19,403 nucleotides of DNA. Source: Fibrobacterales bacterium. GTDB lineage: Bacteria > Fibrobacterota > Fibrobacteria > Fibrobacterales > Fibrobacteraceae. The stretch spans positions 1 through 19,403 of the forward strand of contig BNUP01000030.1 in NCBI GenBank assembly GCA_025997455.1, in the 5' to 3' direction. The first letter of the stretch is position 1. Every line of letters starts with the position of its first letter. Positions 6,579 to 12,864 of the stretch are shown piece after piece. The notes below the pieces were generated by a model. The model saw nothing but the letters and a program-made list of their open reading frames with translations, had not been told where the DNA came from and did no database searches. A program made the position numbers and the translations under genes.

Positions 6579-7640
6579 TTAATTTCCTTTTTCCAATGCG
6601 TTAAATTCCTCTGTCCATTCGACTAATTTCTGTTGCAATAACGATTTATCGGGCAAATACAAGTTGTATTCCGTTGCATAAATATTTGCATTTTCAGGCA
6701 AAGTTAGTTTTACAATATTTTCGGTTTTCTTTTTGCATAGCAATATACCTACGGTCGGTTTTTCAAAATCTTTTTTAACATAGCGGTCAAAATAATTGAC
6801 ATACATTTGCATTTGCCCCAAATCTTGGTGTTTTAAATCACTTGTTTTTAAGTCGATGAGAACATAGCACTGCAAAAGTCGATTGTAAAAGACTAAATCT
6901 ACAAAAAAATGCTGCTCGTCAAAAGTAAATCGTTTTTGCCTTGCCTCAAATAAAAATCCTTTGCCTAATTCTAATAGGAAATCTTGCAGTTTCCCGATAA
7001 TCGCAGTTTCTAAATCCGTTTCGCTATATGCCGACTCCTCTTTTAAACCTACAAATTCTAAAACCAACGGATTCTTAAGCAAATCCTTAGCGGTTTCTAT
7101 TTCTTGTCCTTTACTGGCTAATTGCATTACTTTGTTTTTATTTCGACTTAGAGATAATCTTTCGTATAAACTACTGTGATATTGTCTGCTCAACTGCGAT
7201 ACAGACCATTGCTGCTCCGCCGATTCTATTTCGTAAAAACGGCGTTCCTCTACTTTTTCTATTCTCATCAGTATTAAATAATGAGACCAAGAGAGAATAA
7301 ATTTAGGATTGAATTCTTCAGACGGTGTCTGAAGAATTTGATTTGCCTTAGCAGAATATGCTAAAAAGAATTGTCGCATCTGATTTAGATTGGTAAAAGA
7401 AAATCCTTTTCCAAACTTTTCCGTAAGTTTATTTGCAAGTTCCGTCAATACTTGTTTCCCGTATTCCGCCCTCTTCTTTCCCTGTTGTTCATCTTCGACT
7501 ATGTGCCGCCCGATTTCGTAGTAGGCATAGACCATAGCCAAGTTGGCTACAGATGCGATTTGTTGCCGAGCCTTCTCAATAATACCGGAGATGTCGGCAA
7601 ATAAATTAGCGGGTTTTGTCGGTTTATTTTTTCTCTTCAT
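6579..7640 (-). CDS. DUF1016 / PDDEXK nuclease domain-containing protein (YhcG-like)
   Basis: The N-terminal helical DUF1016 domain (from about residue 13, IIEKARQQIASVANLAMVYAYYEIGRHI) precedes a C-terminal PDDEXK restriction-nuclease-like fold. The probable active site is FFVDLVFYN followed by CYVLIDLKT, with the conserved Asp and Asp-x-Lys, then DLGQMQMYVNYFD. The length of 353 fits YhcG relatives (about 375). The frame is open to 7745, but I chose the ATG at 7640: GAGGA lies 5 bp upstream, and the 17-bp overlap with the previous gene suggests coupled translation. YhcG proteins are often linked to mobile DNA, restriction loci or repair. Here it lies between two AspA-like genes, with no methylase or toxin partner recognised. 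Its substrate is unknown. Confidence 0.88.
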   Translation of the reverse strand: MKRKNKPTKPANLFADISGIIEKARQQIASVANLAMVYAYYEIGRHIVEDEQQGKKRAEYGKQVLTELANKLTEKFGKGFSFTNLNQMRQFFLAYSAKANQILQTPSEEFNPKFILSWSHYLILMRIEKVEERRFYEIESAEQQWSVSQLSRQYHSSLYERLSLSRNKNKVMQLASKGQEIETAKDLLKNPLVLEFVGLKEESAYSETDLETAIIGKLQDFLLELGKGFLFEARQKRFTFDEQHFFVDLVFYNRLLQCYVLIDLKTSDLKHQDLGQMQMYVNYFDRYVKKDFEKPTVGILLCKKKTENIVKLTLPENANIYATEYNLYLPDKSLLQQKLVEWTEEFNALEKGN

Positions 7641-8619
7641 AAATCCTCGCAATAAGCGAACCTTCATATACAATAGGATAAGTGCGGAGCGTAAATAAAA
7701 AGCCATCAACCGGAGAGAGAATGTCTTGCAAAACTTTGCCCTCAAACGGATCTACAATTTGGCAAAGCCTTTCGCCTTCCACAACAAACGAAGAGTGCAA
7801 TGCCGATGGAATGATGATTCCCGATGCATCGGCGTTCATAAAATGCACTTCGCCGTTTGTGGATAAAATTGAGTTTGCGATAGTAGGCTCTGAAGAGTTC
7901 CTTGTTTTATTAGATAAAGTTTTGTTGAGTTCTTCGGAGTTTGCGATATTTGAGTCATTTTCCCCGCTCCACATTTCCATCGATTGCATTAAGTTAAAAA
8001 TGCCCTGCACCAACCGCTCGCCATATTCTCTCGTGATGCGCATACCGATTCCCATCTCAACCACCAGAGTTTTTGTGCCATTAATATTTAAGGAATGCGC
8101 GAGAGTAGATTCCAAAACGGTTGCGGCATCGTGAATCCATATAAAATCGGTATTCAATAATTTTGCGTATGGAACAAGAGTCTCTGCGGTTATATCGCTC
8201 ACCCTCACTTGCATAACTTCTTTTAAGAATATGTTGCTCGAATGAATATCCAAAACCATATCGGCGTTGAGCAAATCTTGCACAATTTCGTAAGCGGTAT
8301 TCTCTGCCAAATGCCCGTTTTGCACCCCCGGAAAAATGCGGTTCATATCTAAATCAAAACCGGGAAAGCCTCGCTCTATTGAGTCGATGCCCAGCGGATT
8401 GAGCGCAGGGTAAATTTCCACCGAGCCGTGCAAATGCTCCAAGCCTTCATTCAGCCTGCGGGCAAGTTCGTAGCAAACAAACTGCCCCTCTAATTCATCG
8501 CCGTGCGTGCCTGTGACAACGCACAAGCGTTTGCCCGTGTGATTGCCTTGAATTACATTTTTGCGTATTTTCAAATGTTCGCCAACCGGAAGTGCTACGG
8601 ATACTACTGTTTTAAGCAT
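7624..8619 (-). CDS. Succinylglutamate desuccinylase/aspartoacylase-family zinc hydrolase with in-frame repeat insertion
   Basis: An AspA/AstE-type carboxypeptidase-fold hydrolase that would remove an acyl group from an N-acylated amino acid or similar amide. The zinc ligands are intact: GTHGDE gives His39 and Glu42, and LDIHSS gives His126. VVEMG supplies the catalytic Glu188, and NPLGIDS and MNRIFPG are typical. The C-terminal barrel has DPFEGKV and SPVDGF. The start at 8619 has GGAG 9 bp upstream and lies 13 bp after the DUF2442 stop. Residues 229-250 are encoded by a palindromic repeat (element A, copy 3) flanked by duplicated IANS, placed between the catalytic domain and the barrel. The true substrate cannot be told from sequence. 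It overlaps the nuclease gene downstream. Confidence 0.88.
   Translation of the reverse strand: MLKTVVSVALPVGEHLKIRKNVIQGNHTGKRLCVVTGTHGDELEGQFVCYELARRLNEGLEHLHGSVEIYPALNPLGIDSIERGFPGFDLDMNRIFPGVQNGHLAENTAYEIVQDLLNADMVLDIHSSNIFLKEVMQVRVSDITAETLVPYAKLLNTDFIWIHDAATVLESTLAHSLNINGTKTLVVEMGIGMRITREYGERLVQGIFNLMQSMEMWSGENDSNIANSEELNKTLSNKTRNSSEPTIANSILSTNGEVHFMNADASGIIIPSALHSSFVVEGERLCQIVDPFEGKVLQDILSPVDGFLFTLRTYPIVYEGSLIARIYEEKK
7871..7948 (+). repeat. Palindromic repeat element A, copy 3, inserted in frame in a CDS, with 12-bp direct repeats
   Basis: GAGTTTGCGATA occurs at 7871-7882 and again at 7937-7948. Between them lies an element A relative with the arms GTAGGCTCTGAAGA and TCTTCGGAG and a loop holding TTGTTTTATTAGATAAAG. 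The repeat-to-repeat distance is 66 bp (22 codons), so the host frame is kept. The 12-bp repeats look like a target duplication, although the right one also partly resembles the element's own end. Confidence 0.85.
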
Positions 8620-8632
8620 AAAAAATTACTCC

Positions 8633-8884
8633 TTAACACCCATCATATAACTCATGTGGGGCAATATCTTGTCCTTCGGACCATTCCACGCCAAAGCCGT
8701 TATCGCAAAGGCGAACCGACTTAAAATAGTTCAAATCTTTTAGATGACCATACCAAGAACCTGAAATATAAGGAGACACATCAAACACTTTTTTTTTGTT
8801 CGTTTCATAGTAGAGCAGTAATTTATAACCGCCCAAAGGCTCTACTCTGCATATTTTAGGTTGTAACATTTGTAAAATCGGCAT
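8633..8884 (-). CDS. DUF2442 domain-containing protein
   Basis: An 83-residue protein. The family pattern is visible as KICRVEPLGGYKLLLYYETNKKKVFDVSPYI, read in pieces: a short strand, YKLLLYYE, KVFDVSPYI, then LKDLNYFKSVRL and GVEWSEGQDIAPHELYD. DUF2442 proteins often sit beside DUF4160 genes in toxin-antitoxin-like pairs; no DUF4160 partner is seen here. It is the first gene of the minus-strand run, with GAGG about 9 bp before its ATG, and it is 13 bp ahead of the desuccinylase-like gene. The AT-rich duplicate AAATATAGTA just upstream supplies TATATT on the coding strand, a possible -10. Function unknown. Confidence 0.82.
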   Translation of the reverse strand: MPILQMLQPKICRVEPLGGYKLLLYYETNKKKVFDVSPYISGSWYGHLKDLNYFKSVRLCDNGFGVEWSEGQDIAPHELYDGC

Positions 8885-8900
8885 AACAAAACCTCACTCC

Positions 8901-8920
8901 AAATATAGTAAATATAGTAA
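8901..8920. repeat. Tandem AAATATAGTA x2
   Basis: Two exact 10-bp copies lie directly upstream of the DUF2442 start. On the minus strand each contains TATATT, matching the -10 sequence of the other promoters here, but no -35 box stands at a proper distance. The second copy runs into the end of element A. Confidence 0.6.
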
Positions 8921-8976
8921 TCTCAGAAGAACTCCCCCCTCAACCTTATCTCATAAAACAAGGAGTTATTCGGAGA
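8913..8976 (-). repeat. Palindromic repeat element A, copy 2 (reversed)
   Basis: The reverse complement reads TCTCCGAATAACTCC, then the shared loop TTGTTTTATGAGATAAGG, then GGAGTTCTTCTGAGATTACTATA, matching 1792-1852 closely. The arms pair imperfectly. It lies between the transglutaminase stop and the DUF2442 start, next to element B, as at the 1784-1980 locus. Confidence 0.85.
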
Positions 8977-8979
8977 CAA

Positions 8980-9045
8980 CGGCGATTCTGCGAGCATTCG
9001 CCGCAGAATGACATTACCACCATAAAAATACGGTTGCCAATGTCG
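8980..9045 (-). repeat. Repeat element B, copy 2 (reversed)
   Basis: The reverse complement of this 66-bp stretch matches 1898-1964 at about 90 percent. Its stem is better kept than in copy 1: ATTCTGCG pairs perfectly with CGCAGAAT around GCGAATGCT. Together with element A it accounts for most of the 203-bp gene-free gap 8885-9087; nothing else is seen there. Confidence 0.82.
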
Positions 9046-9087
9046 AAAAATCACGAAATTTAAGCACTTTGCTTTCAAACCGGTATT

Positions 9088-9873
9088 TCACATCTCCTTA
9101 ATCCACACATTCAAAAACACTTCCAATTTTTGCTCGGCAATTCCGGAAAACACACCGCGCTCCACAGAACAATCCTCATAGTCGCGACCGTGCGATAATT
9201 TAATATAACCCTGTTTAACAAAGCGATTATGCGTGGGGTCTATTGCCATCCAAAAACCATTATCGTAAAACTCAATCCACGCGTGTGTAAAACCTTCGCC
9301 CTCTATAAACCCCGTAACATATCTGGCGGGAATATTCGAGAGTCTGCACAAAGAAATGAGTAAATGTGCAAAATCCTGACAAACTCCCTTGCCCATTAAA
9401 AGTGCGTCTGCCGCTGTTGTGGTTGTGGTTGTCGCTAATTTTTCGTATATCAAAGAATCATGAACTAAACGGGAGAATATATGCACTTGCTCAGTTATCG
9501 AAACTCCTTTATGCAGATTTACCGATTTATGAAGAGTTCTAATCTCATCGCTTGGAGCAGTGTATTTAGAGGGATATTTATAAATAGGGTTGCAATATGC
9601 TTGAAGAATGTAATAATCGGCAATTGTCCGAATCTCTCCATAAGACTCAATTTCAAAATAATCGTGACTTTCTAAAATACTTCCGCTCTGCACAATATTA
9701 CCAAAACTATCTACACTGCGGCAAAGTTCAATTTGCGGGAATATATGGCATTTTTCGAGAACCGTCTCTTGAAAAGGCGTTGGTGCGGGCAAACAACGGA
9801 GCAAAAAATAATGCGAACGCACTGGTGCCGAAAAATGCACCTTGGTGCGGTAAATGTAAGAAACCGATTGCAT
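9088..9873 (-). CDS. Transglutaminase-like cysteine peptidase family protein
   Basis: A transglutaminase-fold protein with an N-terminal beta domain (about 1-100) of the Bact_transglu_N type and a core with the full triad: Cys165 in GKGVCQDFAH, His197 in THAWIE and Asp212 in AIDPTHN. In prokaryotes such proteins usually act as peptidases or amidases rather than cross-linkers. No signal peptide is seen, so it is probably cytoplasmic. Seven threonines at residues 148-153 and nearby come from a GTT/GGT-rich stretch. GGAG lies 7 bp before the ATG, which is 3 bp after the alpha-E gene stop, so it is the third gene of one operon. It may process what the ATP-grasp partner ligates; that is family-level inference. 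Confidence 0.9.
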   Translation of the reverse strand: MQSVSYIYRTKVHFSAPVRSHYFLLRCLPAPTPFQETVLEKCHIFPQIELCRSVDSFGNIVQSGSILESHDYFEIESYGEIRTIADYYILQAYCNPIYKYPSKYTAPSDEIRTLHKSVNLHKGVSITEQVHIFSRLVHDSLIYEKLATTTTTTAADALLMGKGVCQDFAHLLISLCRLSNIPARYVTGFIEGEGFTHAWIEFYDNGFWMAIDPTHNRFVKQGYIKLSHGRDYEDCSVERGVFSGIAEQKLEVFLNVWIKEM

Positions 9874-9876
9874 ATT

Positions 9877-10521
9877 TTACTCCTGCTCAACAAACAATTT
9901 ACTGATAAATTCCAACGACTTGTATTTATCATAATTTTCTCTTTGCAGTTCTCTTTTGAGTTCGCTAAACAACGCCAAATCAAACCGCTCAGGCTCTTTT
10001 ACTATGTGCTTTTCCAACCGATCCGTGCAATAAGCGATTTTCTTTTGAGAATAGTCAAAGCGGAGATGCAAATCGAGGCTCTCTAAATATTTGCCGATTT
10101 TTACAAAATTGCGAATATCTCGGTTAAACACCATCTCATCGAGTGCACCCCAAAAAGCCAAAAGGTTATCCGTCACAGGTTGCAAATCCGTGTCTAAAGA
10201 ACCCTTTTCAATATGACTAATCGCCATTTGAATATAGGACAGAGTTTCGGTTTTAATCTCCTCGCGGAGCACAATTCCGTTGCCGTGGGCAAAAATGAGT
10301 GCGCTTATGAGCGAATGCGGGTCGTTTTTATCGAACAAATACCGTTCAACAAAATCTTCGTGGGAATTGTATTTATTTAGAATCCCAACTCTGTCGCAAA
10401 ATATTTTATAGACATTGCAGTCTATATCGATGCTGACATCTACATATTTTCTAAAAAAATGCAGAATTGAATAAACTCGCTCGATATATCGCCCAAGCCA
10501 AAAGAGATTGTCTGTTTTCAT
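9877..10521 (-). CDS. Alpha-E domain-containing protein (DUF403)
   Basis: A largely helical protein that regularly travels with circularly permuted ATP-grasp proteins and transglutaminases; its molecular job is not established. The opening TDNLFWLGRYIERV is the family signature, and long amphipathic helices follow. The length of 214 is shorter than many homologues (about 310), so part of the C-terminal helical repeat may be missing. I chose the ATG at 10521 over a TTG at 10533: it gives a 4-bp ATGA overlap with the ATP-grasp stop and has GGTGGA 4-5 bp upstream. Tight coupling on both sides suggests equal production of all three proteins. Confidence 0.87.
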   Translation of the reverse strand: MKTDNLFWLGRYIERVYSILHFFRKYVDVSIDIDCNVYKIFCDRVGILNKYNSHEDFVERYLFDKNDPHSLISALIFAHGNGIVLREEIKTETLSYIQMAISHIEKGSLDTDLQPVTDNLLAFWGALDEMVFNRDIRNFVKIGKYLESLDLHLRFDYSQKKIAYCTDRLEKHIVKEPERFDLALFSELKRELQRENYDKYKSLEFISKLFVEQE

Positions 10522-11828
10522 ATTTCCACCCAAGTATCCTTGAATCCTCCGCCTTGCGACGAATTTACAACAAAAGAATTTGCCTCAAAAGCATAACGGG
10601 TAAGACCGCTTGCCCAAACCTTAATATCGTTTCCGTAAAGTATAAACGCCCGTAAATCTGCCTTTCTGCACCCTGTTCCGTTGGGTTCCAAAATATTCAA
10701 ATCCTTAAATTGAATCACCTCTTGCGCTATCCACCTGCGCGGTTCGGTGTTAATCAAATGTTGTATGCGGTTCAATTGATTTTCATCCATATCTTTGCCA
10801 AACATAACGCCATAGCCGCCCGCCTCCGAAACATCCTTAATCACGAGCGTGCGAATATTTTTGAGTATATATTCACGGTCCTTTTCGTAATATGGTAAAT
10901 AAGTTGGAGCGTTTTGCAAAATAGGCTTTTCGTTTAAGTAATATTCTATCATTTTGGGTACAAAATAACACAAACCTTTATCGTCTGCTATCCCGTTGCC
11001 AAGTGCATTCATAATTGTCACATTGCCCTTGGAATATGCTCTCATAAGATTTGGTACTCCAAGCATTGAACTGCCTTCAAATGCGAGCGGATCCAAATAC
11101 TCGTCCGATACTCTCCTGTAAATAGCACCCACCCGCTCCTTGGTGTTGAACAAACCTTTGTAATATACTTTGTCGTTTTCTACAACCAAATCACCCGGAA
11201 ATGCAAGTGTTGCACCCGTTTTTTCCGCAAAAAAGGAGTGTTCAAAAAAAGCGGAATTGTAGCGACCCGGCGTAAGAATTACAGAAAGCCCTCCGCCGTT
11301 CATAGAATCCATAAGTTTTGAGAGTAATGCGGTATAATCTCTATTGTCTGCGATATGTGCTTGAGAAAATGTCTTAGGTGATACCCTGCGAGAAACGGTA
11401 CGGGCGATAATGGGGTAAGATGCTCCCGATGGGATTCGTAAGTTGTCTTCGAGAATTACCCAAGAACCGTCCTCCGCCTGCACCAAATCTATGCCTGATA
11501 TGTGCGTGTATACTTTTTTGTAGGGCACAATGCCCTCGCACTGTGCTAAATATCCCTTAGAACCGTAAATAAACGCTTCGGGTATAACGCCTGCACTCAC
11601 TATTTTTTTTGCACCGTAAATATCGAGCAAAAATTCGTTAAGTGCAGACACTCTTTGTATTAAACCTTTTTCAATATTAATCCAATCGGAGCGGGGAATA
11701 ACGCGCGGAATTGGGTCAAAAGGAAACAGTTGTTCGTGAAACACATTATTTTTATACACGCCAAAGCGAACTCCAAGGCGTTCAAGCCAGCGATTGACTG
11801 CGCTTTGTTGATCGATAAGAACTTGCAT
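10518..11828 (-). CDS. Circularly permuted ATP-grasp protein (DUF404/DUF407-type)
   Basis: Predicted ATP-dependent amine/thiol ligase that would join a carboxylate to an amine through an acyl phosphate. Family blocks are FPFDPIPRVIP, LIQRVSALNEFLLDIYG, GIDLVQAEDGSWVILEDN, RIPSGASYPIIAR, SVILTPGRYNSAFFEHSF, IMNALGNGIADDKG and the C-terminal GGYGVMFGKD and RKADLRAFILYG. I chose the ATG at 11828 over a TTG at 11864. From there the protein is 436 residues and begins almost at the RWLERLGVRFGVY segment, so some 35-45 N-terminal residues common in homologues appear absent. It leads the operon with the alpha-E and transglutaminase genes; the association suggests synthesis or modification of a small peptide or protein tag. 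Confidence 0.9.
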   Translation of the reverse strand: MQVLIDQQSAVNRWLERLGVRFGVYKNNVFHEQLFPFDPIPRVIPRSDWINIEKGLIQRVSALNEFLLDIYGAKKIVSAGVIPEAFIYGSKGYLAQCEGIVPYKKVYTHISGIDLVQAEDGSWVILEDNLRIPSGASYPIIARTVSRRVSPKTFSQAHIADNRDYTALLSKLMDSMNGGGLSVILTPGRYNSAFFEHSFFAEKTGATLAFPGDLVVENDKVYYKGLFNTKERVGAIYRRVSDEYLDPLAFEGSSMLGVPNLMRAYSKGNVTIMNALGNGIADDKGLCYFVPKMIEYYLNEKPILQNAPTYLPYYEKDREYILKNIRTLVIKDVSEAGGYGVMFGKDMDENQLNRIQHLINTEPRRWIAQEVIQFKDLNILEPNGTGCRKADLRAFILYGNDIKVWASGLTRYAFEANSFVVNSSQGGGFKDTWVEI

Positions 11829-11897
11829 ATCTAACTTGTAACGCAAAATGAGTGCCAATGCCAAAAAACGGCGTTTTTAGGGCATTTTGAAGAAAAA

Positions 11898-11917
11898 TTA
11901 CTACAAATTTGTAATAA
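11898..11917. promoter_or_regulatory. 20-bp palindrome, possible operator
   Basis: TTACTACAAATTTGTAATAA has dyad symmetry with a single mismatched pair, centred on AAATTT. It lies about 70 bp upstream of the ATP-grasp start and about 100 bp upstream of the divergent giant-gene promoter, so a repressor there could touch either side. No convincing -35/-10 pair was found on the minus strand close to it. Confidence 0.45.
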
Positions 11918-11938
11918 TGATACGAAAAATGTAGTGAA

Positions 11939-11976
11939 GAACTCGGCAGTGCAGGGGTGTGGGGAGTGTAAAGTGT
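11939..11976 (-). repeat. C-rich leader repeat, copy 3 (upstream of the ATP-grasp operon)
   Basis: In the ATP-grasp direction the strand reads ACTTTACACTCCCCACACCC, then CTGCACTGCCGAGTTC. This is a shorter version of the bioD and nuoH leader repeats, lacking the tandem TACACSCC units. It stands about 110 bp from the start at 11828, in the same orientation to its gene as the other two. Confidence 0.7.
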
Positions 11977-12017
11977 ATCACGCAAAACCCGCAAAAATTG
12001 ACAGTGAAAGAAATAAT

Positions 12018-12046
12018 TTGCCGAATCCAATTTATTTTTCTATATT
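12018..12046 (+). promoter_or_regulatory. Sigma-70-like promoter of the giant gene
   Basis: TTGCCG (12018-12023), a 17-bp spacer and TATATT (12041-12046) match the tRNA-Ala promoter in spacing and -10 sequence, including the T-rich run before TATATT. A better TTGACA at 11998-12003 lies too far upstream of this -10. The leader would be about 50 nt. Confidence 0.65.
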
Positions 12047-12091
12047 TGTTCACAGATATTGTGGAATTTTAGCAATTGTATCCAAAAGGAT

Positions 12092-12096
12092 AGGAG
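12092..12096 (+). promoter_or_regulatory. Ribosome binding site of the giant gene
   Basis: AGGAG stands 7 bp before the ATG at 12104. It fixes the true start of the giant gene in a frame different from the downstream open frames, which is why the 11-C tract must be read as a frame break. Confidence 0.8.
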
Positions 12097-12143
12097 TTAT
12101 TCTATGAACAAGTCTCTCTTTTCAGTTCTCATGTCCTTGGCAT

Positions 12144-12824
12144 TTGCCTTTGCCCCCCCCCCCTGTGTTTGCCCAAGATGGCGATGATATAGGTGGCGGA
12201 CCCGTTGCCCCTCCTTCGTCCACACTGCTCCCCATCGACATTTCGGGGCTTGCGGCAACCAAAGTCTATGACGGCACCACCGCTGCCACCCTTACGGGAA
12301 CTCTCGCCTTTGTGCCGGGCGTGATTGCCCCGGGCGATGAGGTATCCTTTGCCCCAGAAGCCCTCGAAAATTTTTCTGCAACATTTGGCAACCCAAATGC
12401 CGGTGAAAATATTCCTGTGTATATGGATTTAAATACGCTCGTTGGACTCCTCATAGGTGTCGATGCCGATAAATACAAACCGTTCCTCCTTAACAATGAA
12501 ATTTATAACGGCACTATCACCCCTAAGGAACTCACTATTGATTTAAGCGGCATTACGCCGCAAGCGACCAGAGAATACAATGGCAATACAACCGTCTATT
12601 TTTCTGGAGAACTCGCAGTTAGCGGTCTTGTAGAGGGAGACTTTGTTTCTCTTGGCTATAGCGATGGTTGGTTAGCGTATTCAGATAAAAATGTCGGGGA
12701 CAACAAATCTCTATTTTTAGATCCTTCAAAGTTCAATATCGCAGGATACCCTAATTACACCATTTTCCGGTACAACAACCACACCCTTTACCGCAAGCAT
12801 CACTCCGGCGACCTTCGGTTATAA
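12144..12824 (+). CDS. Giant repeat protein, N-terminal fragment in the middle frame
   Basis: This open frame holds the piece between the two frame breaks. Its nominal TTG start lies inside the signal-peptide region and is not a natural start; real coding in this frame begins at the C-tract (about 12153) and ends near 12766. It carries the mature N-terminus QDGDDIGGG and two YDG repeats: KVYDGTTAATLTG at 12261 and REYNGNTTVYFSG at 12571. Each is followed by the usual GD(E/F)VS, NAG/NVG and ITPKELTIDLSGI pattern. After the second break, its last residues (FRYNNHTLYRKH and on to the stop) are out of frame: the neighbouring frame reads GTTTTPFTASITP, the expected repeat ending. Confidence 0.7.
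   Translation: MPLPPPPVFAQDGDDIGGGPVAPPSSTLLPIDISGLAATKVYDGTTAATLTGTLAFVPGVIAPGDEVSFAPEALENFSATFGNPNAGENIPVYMDLNTLVGLLIGVDADKYKPFLLNNEIYNGTITPKELTIDLSGITPQATREYNGNTTVYFSGELAVSGLVEGDFVSLGYSDGWLAYSDKNVGDNKSLFLDPSKFNIAGYPNYTIFRYNNHTLYRKHHSGDLRL
12153..12163 (+). repeat. Homopolymer tract of 11 C in the signal-peptide region
   Basis: Eleven consecutive Cs. With 10 Cs the ATG at 12104 reads through as AFAPPPVFAQDGDD; with 11 Cs it reaches a stop (TGA) within about 9 codons after the tract. Such tracts are prone to slippage in replication and also to sequencing error. Confidence 0.9.
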
Positions 12825-12864
12825 TATAGGTGGGCAATCTATTCCGCATGGGCAAGGGCTTTCG

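Noticed and set aside
8633..8884. DUF2442 gene as half of a toxin-antitoxin pair
   Set aside because: No DUF4160 or other toxin-like small gene is adjacent; the neighbour is a desuccinylase-like enzyme.
11998..12003. Perfect TTGACA as the -35 of the giant gene
   Set aside because: The nearest good -10 (TATATT at 12041) is 37 bp away; TTGCCG at 12018 has the right 17-bp spacing.
11782..12030. 82-codon minus-strand frame upstream of the ATP-grasp gene as its missing N-terminus
   Set aside because: Its translation (Ser/His/Tyr-rich, running through the C-rich repeat) has no resemblance to the ATP-grasp N-terminal region.
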